A stretch of DNA of 59,537 nucleotides from NCBI RefSeq assembly GCF_000426565.1, contig NZ_AUFP01000012.1:1-59537 (forward strand), given 5' to 3'. Below the pieces are notes generated by a model. That model did no database searches and had not been told where the DNA came from. It saw nothing but the letters and a program-made list of their open reading frames with translations. Both the position numbers and the translations under genes were made by a program. The first letter of the stretch is position 1. Each line of letters starts with the position of its first letter. This stretch comes from Segatella albensis DSM 11370 = JCM 12258 (GTDB taxonomy: Bacteria > Bacteroidota > Bacteroidia > Bacteroidales > Bacteroidaceae). Positions 43,612 to 54,129 of the stretch are shown piece after piece.

Positions 43612-43653
43612 GTCGCGTGAATCAGCTGAGAAGCCCATCCACGCGACATTTTT
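43612..43653 (+). terminator. Terminator with loop motif AATCAGYTGAGRAGCCCAT
   Basis: Perfect 8-bp arms GTCGCGTG/CACGCGAC (43612-43619 and 43640-43647) enclose a 20-base loop and precede ATTTTT. The loop, 43620-43638, matches 17 of 19 bases at 23857-23875. Confidence 0.75.
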
Positions 43654-43679
43654 ATATACTTTATCTATCATGAAGCAAA

Positions 43680-44333
43680 CTATCGATGTCCTCCGAATGC
43701 TCTAGAGCTATTGTTTGGTCTGCTCATGACTTCGGGATTCCTTCGAGAGTTTCCGAAGGACCTATTACCATTTCCGAAATCACGGTTTCTGTCAAACTCA
43801 TATCTGTTACCATTATACTTATTATCATTGAAATGACCAAAATCCCTATTGTGATTTTCCCTTATTACCTTATTCTTCTTAGGTTGACGCCAAGTACGGT
43901 TTTTATACCAAAACCTATCATGTCCACCACGATAAGTGATATACACACGAGGACGAGAACGATAATAGAGGTCACGGTCATAATATCTGTCATAGATACG
44001 GAAATAATAAGCATTACTGCTCCAGTATACAGGGCGATAGAAATACTCAGCAGCAAGATATCTATTATATTGCCAATTTGAGAGGACATAGGCAAGACTG
44101 TTGTTTCTATAGTTCCAATAATTACCATAGATATCATATCGGTCCATATTCATCAGATAGTCAAGGTTTATCTGATAGACAGCCTCATATTGTTCTTCCG
44201 TAAGACCGAGTTCATAAGCCATCTTGTCACTCAAGAAAAGCGCCTTCTCTCTTGCCTCGTGATAAGGCATTGCTGATACAGAAGTGGCTATTGCCAACAT
44301 CATCGTTATCATGATCATTTTTATAGTCTTCAT
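43680..44333 (-). CDS. Secreted Tyr/Arg/Asn-rich protein of unknown function
   Basis: A 217-residue protein with a signal peptide (about 1-21, ATSVSAMP). The first part (about 24-65) has LSDKMAYELGLTEEQYEAVYQINLDYL, resembling the LTxxQ motif of Spy/CpxP-type periplasmic proteins. The middle is very rich in Tyr (NYWNYRNNSLAY, RIYDRYYDRDLYYRSRPRVY), and the C-terminal half is a low-complexity Arg/Asn/Gly/Phe region (NRDFGHFNDNKYNGNRYEFDRN). It may be an envelope stress or surface-coat protein. Promoter TACCTTTG lies at the complement of 44377-44384. Small inverted repeats TCCTC/GAGGA (44400-44412) and GGGA/TCCC (44430-44440) lie above it. Confidence 0.75.
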   Translation of the reverse strand: MKTIKMIMITMMLAIATSVSAMPYHEAREKALFLSDKMAYELGLTEEQYEAVYQINLDYLMNMDRYDIYGNYWNYRNNSLAYVLSNWQYNRYLAAEYFYRPVYWSSNAYYFRIYDRYYDRDLYYRSRPRVYITYRGGHDRFWYKNRTWRQPKKNKVIRENHNRDFGHFNDNKYNGNRYEFDRNRDFGNGNRSFGNSRRNPEVMSRPNNSSRAFGGHR

Positions 44334-44592
44334 AATTATAGTCTTAAATGATTATACATTTATCTTCTTTCTGATGCAAAGGTAATGATTCTTATACATT
44401 CCTCCGAGAGGATTCTCCTATTTGATTATGGGAAAATCCCTAATCTCATTCGGGAAATACGAATAAGTCTAGAAATAAAGAAAATAAAAAAAATAATGAC
44501 AAAAAGTTGCTTGATTGTAGAATATTTAATACCTTTGCCATCAATAACTCGTATCTAATAAAAAAGAGTCGTAACGTAAGTAAAACAAAAAC

Positions 44593-44871
44593 ATGGGAAT
44601 TGAATTAAAAAAGAAAATGACAGGTCATGACCAGATCATGGCCCAAAAGAAGGATGAAGAGATGCGTTTTCTCGAGATATCCATTCTACGTTGTATTAAT
44701 GATGGTGACAAATATGAAACTTATGAGGAAGAAATCAAACGCTATATAAACCTTAGTGACGGATTTGCCTCTGAAGATAGATTACAGATGCGCCGTACGA
44801 TTATCGCCAGTTTACGAAGCTCTGATAATCTTCATCTACAGACCATAGCTGAACAGATCGAGAGAATCTAA
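44593..44871 (+). CDS. Conserved-looking 92-residue protein of unknown function
   Basis: A 92-residue soluble, charged and probably all-helical protein (GHDQIMAQKKDEEMRFLEISILRC, YETYEEEIKRYINLSDGF, LQMRRTIIASLRSS). It has no signal peptide. A consensus promoter, TACCTTTG (44530-44537), is 56 bases upstream, and a terminator follows. I do not recognise the family. The expression signals support a real gene. Confidence 0.65.
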   Translation: MGIELKKKMTGHDQIMAQKKDEEMRFLEISILRCINDGDKYETYEEEIKRYINLSDGFASEDRLQMRRTIIASLRSSDNLHLQTIAEQIERI

Positions 44872-44888
44872 CGCATAAGACATAAGTA

Positions 44889-44920
44889 AAAGGGCATTCT
44901 CATTTTTGAGAGTGCCCTTT
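44889..44920. terminator. Bidirectional terminator
   Basis: Arms 44889-44902 and 44907-44920 pair over 14 positions (one G-T). The hairpin overlaps the end of the small feo-linked gene and also lies 17 bases after the 92-residue protein gene. Confidence 0.8.
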
Positions 44921-45070
44921 CTTTATGACTTTCAAGATACATCCTTCCGCATCACATGTTTCACAACTATCATGCTTGCGTCTATGCTCTTTCCAGCGAA
45001 ACATCACAATCCCTATCAAGATGAGTATTATTAAAATAAGGAGAAGAATGCTCTGTATGTTCATCGACAT
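44900..45070 (-). CDS. FeoB-associated Cys-rich membrane protein
   Basis: A 56-residue protein (54 if the second ATG at 45064 is used). One membrane helix (about 5-24, SILLLILIILILIGIVMF) is followed by RWKEHRRKHDSCETCDAEGCILK, the short Cys-rich tail typical of the FeoB-associated family. It starts 6 bases after the feoB stop, so it is translated from the same mRNA. It probably binds iron or assists FeoB in ferrous iron uptake. It is too short for most gene finders. Confidence 0.85.
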   Translation of the reverse strand: MSMNIQSILLLILIILILIGIVMFRWKEHRRKHDSCETCDAEGCILKVIKKGHSQK

Positions 45071-45076
45071 CCTATA

Positions 45077-47434
45077 TTATATGATACAATTCATTATCCA
45101 GTAGATGATAAAGGCGCAAATCCACGCAACAGCAGTTTGCCAGAACACGAGTGCAACAGCATATTTTGTTCCCATTTCCCGTCGTGTCGCAGCAATGGTA
45201 GCCACACAAGGGGTATAAAGCAGACAGAAGACGAGTAAAGATATTGCCTGAGCCATATTGAGTACAGCATGTATACTTGCCGCACTACCGAAGAGCACCG
45301 TCAGGGTAGCCACTACACTTTCCTTGGCCATGAATCCACAGATTAACGAAGATACCACCTTCCAATTACCGAATCCAACAGGACCGAATATCGGAGCGAT
45401 CATACTTGACAGATAAGCCAAAATACTATTTTCACTATTCTGTACGTGGTTAAGTCCGAAATCGAAAGTCTGCAAAAACCAAATGATGATAGTAGCGATA
45501 AAGATCACACTAAAAGCACGTTGGATAAAGTCCTTCGTCTTATCCCAGATCAGGCGCATCACACTCTCGCTATCAGGCATACGATAGTTAGGAAGTTCCA
45601 GAACAAACGGTACAGGTTCTCCCTTTACGATATGCTTCATCGCTAGAGCCACAAGGATTCCGATTACGATAGCAAACAGATAAAGTGCCGTCATGACTAA
45701 TCCTCTATAGTCAGGCAGAAAAGCTGCGATAAAGAAACCATAGATAGGCAATTTGGCTGTACAACTCATAAAAGGTGTAAGCATTACGGTCATCCTACGG
45801 TCACGCTCAGAAGGCAGTGTTCTCGTTGCCATCACACTCGGAACAGAACAACCAAAACCGATGAGAAGCGGTACAATACTACGTCCCGACAGTCCCAGCT
45901 TTCGCATACTCTTGTCCATGACGAAAGCGATGCGAGCCATATATCCGCTATCTTCGAGTAGGGACAGGAAGAAGAATAAGATCACGATGATAGGCAAGAA
46001 ACTGATCACAGTTCCCACACCTGTATATATACCATTAATGATAAGCGAATGAACAACAGGCGATATCTTCCATGTCGTGAGCACTTGATCACTCTCTGCC
46101 GTAAACCAACTCACACCGTCGGCTATCCAGTTTTGTAGTGTACCGCCCAGAACATCAAAGGTGAGATAAAAGATCGTCGCCATAATGATGAGGAAAGCCG
46201 GTATGGCTGTCCACTTACCCGTGAGCACTTGATCGATATGCCTACTGCGAGCATGCTCCTTACTTTCCTTCGGTCTTACCACCGTATATCCACATGTAGA
46301 GATAATGAAGTCGAAGCGCATATCTGCTATGGCCGCAGCTGCATCGAGTTCACGTTCTGCCTCCATTTGTCTTCGGATATGTTCAACCATATCTTGCTCA
46401 TTTTCATCAAGATGCAGAGCTTCGTTCACGAGTTTGTCACCCTCTATCAACTTGGTGGCAGCGAATCGGAGAGGAATCTCCGCCATCTCTGCATGATCCT
46501 CAATCAAACTCATCATGGCATGGATGGCACGATGCACAGCACCCTTATGTTCCTTCGGGTTACAGAAGTCTTGTCGTAGCGGAGCCTCGGCATATTTAGC
46601 CACATGTACAGCATGCTCCACCAACTCATCTACGCCCTCATTCTTCATCGCTGAAATAGGAATAACAGGGATGCCCAGTTGTGTTTCCAGTTCATTCACG
46701 AGAATGGTTCCGCCGTTGTTTCTCACCTCGTCCATCATGTTTAATGCCAACACCATCGGGATACCCAATTCCATGAGTTGCATCGTGAGATACAGATTAC
46801 GCTCCAGATTTGTTGCATCAACGATATTGATAATTCCGTTTGGTTTGGTCTTGAAGATAAACTCACGACTGACAACCTCCTCACTCGTATACGGAGAAAG
46901 CGAATAGATACCAGGCAAATCGGTTACGGTAGCTTCAGGATGCCCTTTAATGATGCCTGATTTCTGATCTACCGTAACACCCGGAAAGTTGCCCACATGC
47001 TGATTAGAACCTGTAAGTTGGTTGAAAAGCGTCGTCTTACCACAGTTCTGATTACCCACAAGTGCAAAATTGAGTTTATCAAAGACCACATGATCATGTT
47101 CTCCTTTATGACCGATGAGAGGTATCATCTCACCATATCCCGGATGCTCATGCCCTTTATGACTATAAGCATAGTTGTGGTGATGCTCTTTTTCCGCAGC
47201 CTTTTCGTTGCTTGTAGGCACGACTTCTATCTTTTCAGCATCAGCCAGTCGCAAAGTCAATTCGTATCCTTGCACCATCAACTGCATAGGATCACCCATA
47301 GGCGCATATTTTACCAGTTTCACATCAATACCGGGAATCACACCCATATCGAGGAAATGCTGTCTCAAAGCCCCTTCGCCTCCGACTGTCCGGATTGTTG
47401 CGATTTGTCCAATCTGTAAATCTCTTAATGTCAT
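45077..47434 (-). CDS. feoB: FeoA-FeoB fusion ferrous iron transporter
   Basis: A 785-residue GTP-gated Fe(II) importer with FeoA fused at the N-terminus. FeoA SH3-like domain: about 1-73. A His-rich linker (EKEHHHNYAYSHKGHEHPGYGE) follows. The G domain (about 115-280) has G1 GNQNCGKTTLF, G2/G3 FPGVTVDQ and DLPGIYSLSPYTSEE, and G4 NMMDE; then comes the helical GDI region and the membrane part with Gate motifs (for example LLIGFGCSVPSVMATR). Fusion is common in Bacteroidales. Two promoters, TATCTTTG (complement of 47457-47464) and TAACTTTG (complement of 47490-47497), precede it. No Fur box was recognised. Confidence 0.95.
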   Translation of the reverse strand: MTLRDLQIGQIATIRTVGGEGALRQHFLDMGVIPGIDVKLVKYAPMGDPMQLMVQGYELTLRLADAEKIEVVPTSNEKAAEKEHHHNYAYSHKGHEHPGYGEMIPLIGHKGEHDHVVFDKLNFALVGNQNCGKTTLFNQLTGSNQHVGNFPGVTVDQKSGIIKGHPEATVTDLPGIYSLSPYTSEEVVSREFIFKTKPNGIINIVDATNLERNLYLTMQLMELGIPMVLALNMMDEVRNNGGTILVNELETQLGIPVIPISAMKNEGVDELVEHAVHVAKYAEAPLRQDFCNPKEHKGAVHRAIHAMMSLIEDHAEMAEIPLRFAATKLIEGDKLVNEALHLDENEQDMVEHIRRQMEAERELDAAAAIADMRFDFIISTCGYTVVRPKESKEHARSRHIDQVLTGKWTAIPAFLIIMATIFYLTFDVLGGTLQNWIADGVSWFTAESDQVLTTWKISPVVHSLIINGIYTGVGTVISFLPIIVILFFFLSLLEDSGYMARIAFVMDKSMRKLGLSGRSIVPLLIGFGCSVPSVMATRTLPSERDRRMTVMLTPFMSCTAKLPIYGFFIAAFLPDYRGLVMTALYLFAIVIGILVALAMKHIVKGEPVPFVLELPNYRMPDSESVMRLIWDKTKDFIQRAFSVIFIATIIIWFLQTFDFGLNHVQNSENSILAYLSSMIAPIFGPVGFGNWKVVSSLICGFMAKESVVATLTVLFGSAASIHAVLNMAQAISLLVFCLLYTPCVATIAATRREMGTKYAVALVFWQTAVAWICAFIIYWIMNCII

Positions 47435-47625
47435 ATCTATTTTTTCTCTTCTGATGCAAAGATAAGATGTTTTCTTTGCAACTCGACTGCAAAGTTACAA
47501 TTTTTTTATTCTATTCTTGGTGAATTTCCGTAAAATACCTATTATTTATTATAGCACGCGATTCTTGACGATCAAATACGTATAAATTTAGTTTCTTAAT
47601 CATTAATAATAATGAATCTGTTGCA

Positions 47626-47693
47626 TTTGTAACATTTACAAAAGTTTTTGATACATACCGAAAGCCTACTTTCCTCTGATATATATAATTTTG
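47626..47693 (+). promoter_or_regulatory. Palindrome and promoter of the GH10-CE1 gene
   Basis: TTTGTAA-CAT-TTACAAA (47626-47642) is a perfect 7+3+7 palindrome, and TAATTTTG (47686-47693) is the -7 box. The palindrome is a candidate regulator site 44 bases upstream of the box. Confidence 0.5.
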
Positions 47694-47696
47694 TAA

Positions 47697-49901
<2,205 letters not shown>

Positions 49902-49929
49902 AAGAGAAGTAAACAACTAAAATAAACAA

Positions 49930-49973
49930 GAGGCGCAGCATAGCAATCTCATTTGCGGCTGCGCCTCTTTTTT
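49930..49973 (+). terminator. Terminator of the GH10-CE1 gene
   Basis: Perfect arms GAGGCGCAGC/GCTGCGCCTC (49930-49939 and 49958-49967) and a six-T run. Confidence 0.88.
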
Positions 49974-49999
49974 CGTACATGTTTGGGAGAGTTAAGATA

Positions 50000-51385
50000 T
50001 CAATACAATCCAAAAACAAAATGGAACAAGTAGCTGATGCCCAGACCAGCTATCGTAGAGGTGACGACATGGATTAATCCAGGGACCATAAACGAATGGT
50101 TGAGCAGATATTTGCCGATTACCGTTGTTCCCGACCTGTCGAAATTTACCGTGGCGATATCAGACGGATAGTTTGGTATAAAGAAATAGCCGTATACCGA
50201 TGGCATTACGCCCAGTAATATCCATCCATCGATACCGAGAGAGTAGGCGAGAGGCAACATACTCACGACCACGGCACCTTGAGAATTGATGAGTACAGAT
50301 ACGGCGAAGAATGCTATGGCAATCGTCCACGGATAAGAACTTACCAAGTCGGTAAGCATCGCCTGCATCTCTGGTTTGTAGTTATCAAAATAGGTGTTAC
50401 TCATCCATGCGATACCATAGATGGCAACCACAGCTACCATACCATTCTGCCATACGGCATCTTCGATGGCAGCCTTTGGCTTGGCCTTGCAGAAGATGAT
50501 CATAAGTGCTGCCGAGGCTATCATGATAATCTGTATGACAATATTCATCGGGAGACGAGTCGTTACCGGATTACCGTCTACCATCTTTTCGTAGGCAGGC
50601 AGAATCTCTATACCGATCATCTTCAGAACAGAAATCATAAGGATGATGACAAGAGCTGCCAAGAAGATATAAACCGCATTCTTGCTGCTCTGCGGAATCA
50701 CCTTGTCGAGTGTCGTGGCATGATTGCCATAGATATACGCATATTGTGTAGGATCTTTGAGTTTAGCTTGGAAAACCTCATCCTTATCAAGGTCGACCCC
50801 ACGGTTCCAACTGTATATTACGGCCATGAGGATACCGATAATACAAGCCGGAATGGTAACCATCACGATCTGTACATTTGTAACATTAAATCCATACGCG
50901 ATAGAAATCGAAGAGAACGCCACTACCGCAGCGGCGATAGGGGAGCAGGTGATACCAATCTGACTCGCGATAGAAGCGATACCGCAAGGGCGTTCCGGAC
51001 GGATACCCTTTTTCAGAGCTATGTCACAGATGATAGGCATCAAGGTATATACCACGTGTCCTGTACCGATGAGAATGGTCAGGAAGAATGTCGTAAGAGG
51101 TGCCAACAACGTGATGCGGTCGGGATGCTTACGGAGTAACCGTTCGGCAATCTGAATCATCCAGTCCATACCACCCGATGCCTGTAAAATACCAGCACAG
51201 GTTACCGCAGCTATAATGATATAGATAACATCAGTAGGCGGTTCACTGGGTTTCAGATGGAAACAGAAAACAAGAATGGCAAGTCCGATACCTGAAATAG
51301 CTCCTAATGCGAGAGAGCCATAACGTGCACCTACCCACAAGGCAAGGAGCACCACAAGTAACTCTATTATCATCAATAATGTCAT
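50000..51385 (-). CDS. Anaerobic C4-dicarboxylate antiporter (DcuA/DcuB family)
   Basis: A 461-residue inner-membrane protein with about 12 helices. It exchanges external fumarate, aspartate or malate for succinate during anaerobic fumarate respiration. The family stretches ASGGMDWMIQIAERLLRKHPDRITLLAPL and GTGHVVYTLMPIICDIALKKGIRPERP are present, and length fits (about 440-460). The pairing with AspA elsewhere in the window supports an aspartate/fumarate scheme. Whether it is the A or B form cannot be decided here. It is a single-gene unit. Confidence 0.92.
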   Translation of the reverse strand: MTLLMIIELLVVLLALWVGARYGSLALGAISGIGLAILVFCFHLKPSEPPTDVIYIIIAAVTCAGILQASGGMDWMIQIAERLLRKHPDRITLLAPLTTFFLTILIGTGHVVYTLMPIICDIALKKGIRPERPCGIASIASQIGITCSPIAAAVVAFSSISIAYGFNVTNVQIVMVTIPACIIGILMAVIYSWNRGVDLDKDEVFQAKLKDPTQYAYIYGNHATTLDKVIPQSSKNAVYIFLAALVIILMISVLKMIGIEILPAYEKMVDGNPVTTRLPMNIVIQIIMIASAALMIIFCKAKPKAAIEDAVWQNGMVAVVAIYGIAWMSNTYFDNYKPEMQAMLTDLVSSYPWTIAIAFFAVSVLINSQGAVVVSMLPLAYSLGIDGWILLGVMPSVYGYFFIPNYPSDIATVNFDRSGTTVIGKYLLNHSFMVPGLIHVVTSTIAGLGISYLFHFVFGLY

Positions 51386-51624
51386 AGTTGTTTAGGTTTT
51401 TGTAATAATTGTTTGATGCAAAATCTATAAAGATAATACTATTATCGCAAAAATAAATATAAAAAGAATACCGTCCAAATTTTTCTTCCCTTTTCTTGCG
51501 TATATTTTGATGTTTACGCGCACAAATTCTTTATCCGTTATTTTTTCTATACAAAAAAAATATAAAAACAAACATGAAAACAATAATTCTCCTATTCTTT
51601 TTCGATTTTTATAATTTTTAGCTG

Positions 51625-51632
51625 TAAATTTG
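51625..51632 (+). promoter_or_regulatory. Promoter -7 box of dsbD
   Basis: TAAATTTG followed by CAC lies 37 bases before the dsbD ATG. The rest of the gap 51386-51669 is AT-rich and holds no gene. Confidence 0.75.
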
Positions 51633-51669
51633 CACAAACTATTAATAGAATTAACATAAAGGTATTCAG

Positions 51670-53736
51670 ATGAAAAAGCTAATCTCTCTGATTGTTGTAT
51701 TGATGATAGCAGTCTTAGCACATGCGCAGATGGCTAATCCTGTGAAGTTCTCTACACAATTAAAGACCAACGGGACGGCAGAAGCCGAAATCGTTTTTAA
51801 TGGAAAGATTTCCTCAGGATGGCATGTCTATTCTACAGGATTGGGCAACGACGGACCTATTTCCGCCACATTCAACGTTGAAAAGATCGAAGGAGCTTCG
51901 CTTGTGGGCAAGCTACAAGCTCGTGGTCATGAGATTTCCAAATTCGATAAACTCTTCAATATGAATCTCCGCTTCTTTGAGGGAAAGGTTCAGTTTGTAC
52001 AGAAGATCAAGTTTACGCATCCCAACTATCATATCAACGGCTATCTGGAATATGGCGCTTGTAACGACCAGAGTTGTCTTCCACCATCTTCAGTAGATTT
52101 TAAGAGTAGCGGCAAAAGTCCGGTCGTTGCTGGAGACGCTGCCAGCATGGCGTCTGAAGTTGCCGAGGATATGCAGAGCAAGGATGCCGATGTAGCTTTG
52201 AATAAGGCCGATTCTATGGAGAAGGCTAAGGCCGATAGTATGGCTCGTGTGGATTCGCTGGCATCAGCAACACTTTCTCCAGCCGATAAAGATGCCCTCT
52301 GGCGCCCTGTTGTCGACCAGTTGAAGGCTTTCGGTGGAAACAATGACATCGCTAACCATAGCATTCTATACATCTTTTTTATGGGATTCATCGGCGGACT
52401 TCTTGCCCTCGTGATGCCATGTATCTGGCCGATCATTCCGATGACCGTAAGTTTCTTCCTGAAGCGTGCCAAGGACGACAAGGCCAAGGGCATACGCGAT
52501 GCGATGACTTATGGTGTATCGATTATTGTCATCTATCTCGCTCTGGGCCTTCTCGTTACGGCTTGTTTCGGTCCAAGCACCCTTAACGCACTATCTACGA
52601 ATGCGGTATTCAATATCATCCTCTTCGTACTGCTCGTTGTCTTTGCCGCAAGTTTCTTCGGATGGTTCGAAATCAAATTGCCAGACAGTTGGGCTAATCG
52701 TGTAGATTCCAAGGCAAGCAACGCCACGGGATTCATCTCGATATTTCTGATGGCCTTCACGCTGGTACTGGTAAGTTTCTCATGTACAGCACCTATCATC
52801 GGACTGCTGCTTGTAGAAACCGTGACCTCAGGCAATTGGGTGGCACCGGCAGTAGGTATGCTCGGCTTTGCACTTGCGCTCGCCATTCCGTTCACACTTT
52901 TCGCCATGTTCCCAACATTGATGAAGAAGAGTCCGCGAAGTGGTTCTTGGATGAATCAGATAAAAATCGTCCTCGGATTCGTAGAATTAGCCTTCTCGCT
53001 GAAATTCCTTTCCGTAGCCGATTTAGCTTATGGTTGGCATATTCTCGACCGCGAAGTATTCTTAAGTCTGTGGATTGTCATCTTCCTGTCTTTGGGCTGC
53101 TATCTGATCGGTTGGCTGAAGTTCCGTACCGACGAAATCGGTGGCGACATCAACCGTCCAATGCCTGTACCAAGTATCATGCTCGGTATGTGTTCATTGG
53201 CCTTTGCCGTCTATATGTTACCGGGCTTGTGGGGTGCACCTTGTAAGGCTGTGAGCGCCTTTGCGCCTCCTGTTACCACACAGGATTTCAATCTGAACCA
53301 TCAGACCGTAGAGGCGCAATATAAAGACTACGAAACTGGTATGGCTGCTGCCAAGGCTGCTGGCAAACCTGTTCTTATCGACTTCACTGGTTTTGGCTGT
53401 GTGAACTGTCGTAAGATGGAGGCTGCCGTATGGACAGACCCTCTGGTTTCTGAGATGTTATCGAAAGACTATATCTTGATCAGTCTGTATGTGGATGATA
53501 AGACGCCGCTCGCAAAACCTATGGAGGTTACGCAGAATGGTGTGAAGCGCACTTTGCGTACCGTTGGCGACAAATGGAGTTATCTGCAGAGTTCTAAGTT
53601 TGGTGCCAACACGCAGCCTTTCTATGTAGCGCTCGATAATGAGGGTAATCCGCTTACGGCAGCCCGAAGCTATAATGAGAATGTACAGGATTATATTAAT
53701 TTCCTCAAAGAGGGATTGGATAGATACAGAAAATAA
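51670..53736 (+). CDS. dsbD: Thiol:disulfide interchange protein DsbD
   Basis: A 688-residue protein that carries electrons from cytoplasmic thioredoxin across the membrane to periplasmic disulfides. Signal peptide about 1-19. The N-terminal domain (about 22-145) includes CNDQSCLPP. An Ala/Ser/Asp spacer is followed by eight membrane helices (about 225-530) with the paired cysteines in MPCIWPIIPM and FSCTAPIIG. The C-terminal thioredoxin domain (about 555-685) has the CVNC active site. Complete and normal. It maintains reduced cysteines and may support cytochrome or sulfur repair in the envelope. Confidence 0.95.
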   Translation: MKKLISLIVVLMIAVLAHAQMANPVKFSTQLKTNGTAEAEIVFNGKISSGWHVYSTGLGNDGPISATFNVEKIEGASLVGKLQARGHEISKFDKLFNMNLRFFEGKVQFVQKIKFTHPNYHINGYLEYGACNDQSCLPPSSVDFKSSGKSPVVAGDAASMASEVAEDMQSKDADVALNKADSMEKAKADSMARVDSLASATLSPADKDALWRPVVDQLKAFGGNNDIANHSILYIFFMGFIGGLLALVMPCIWPIIPMTVSFFLKRAKDDKAKGIRDAMTYGVSIIVIYLALGLLVTACFGPSTLNALSTNAVFNIILFVLLVVFAASFFGWFEIKLPDSWANRVDSKASNATGFISIFLMAFTLVLVSFSCTAPIIGLLLVETVTSGNWVAPAVGMLGFALALAIPFTLFAMFPTLMKKSPRSGSWMNQIKIVLGFVELAFSLKFLSVADLAYGWHILDREVFLSLWIVIFLSLGCYLIGWLKFRTDEIGGDINRPMPVPSIMLGMCSLAFAVYMLPGLWGAPCKAVSAFAPPVTTQDFNLNHQTVEAQYKDYETGMAAAKAAGKPVLIDFTGFGCVNCRKMEAAVWTDPLVSEMLSKDYILISLYVDDKTPLAKPMEVTQNGVKRTLRTVGDKWSYLQSSKFGANTQPFYVALDNEGNPLTAARSYNENVQDYINFLKEGLDRYRK

Positions 53737-53772
53737 TCGCATCTCTATATAGGGTAAAATCTAAATTATGTT

Positions 53773-53818
53773 GATGCCGTAGTAGTTGAATTCTTAGCTA
53801 TTACGGCATCATCTTTTT
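53773..53818 (+). terminator. Terminator of dsbD
   Basis: Perfect 13-bp arms GATGCCGTAGTAG/CTATTACGGCATC (53773-53785 and 53798-53810), then ATCTTTTTT. Confidence 0.88.
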
Positions 53819-53819
53819 T

Positions 53820-54084
53820 ATAGTAGGTTAAGTCCACTTTAACGTGACAAGTAGTTATTCTCATATTTGTTATTTATCATAATCGTGATTATATTTCAAA
53901 AAGGAGAGAATCGCAAATAGAACATTAAAGAGATACCATATCTATAAAGAAATAACTGATTAACTGATTAATTGATTACTGATTAAAAATGCTACTCTTT
54001 CTTTTTTAATTGTCATCTGTCATTCTTGTTTATTTGTAAATAGCTGAACCTATCGATGGCATCTGCGAACCATGGAAAAGATAA
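53820..54084. other. Intergenic region with TGATTA repeats
   Basis: Four TGATTA copies in CTGATTAACTGATTAATTG and the following bases (about 53958-53990) are the only pattern seen, with a palindrome ATAATCGTGATTAT near 53879. No gene or promoter is recognised. Confidence 0.4.
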
Positions 54085-54112
54085 GGGGATGTACCATTTT
54101 CGGTACATCCCC
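54085..54112 (-). terminator. Terminator of the GH31-GH127 operon
   Basis: Perfect 11-bp arms GGGGATGTACC/GGTACATCCCC with a six-base loop, followed on the minus strand by TTATCTTTTCC. Confidence 0.82.
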
Positions 54113-54129
54113 CGTTTATTTTCAAAATA

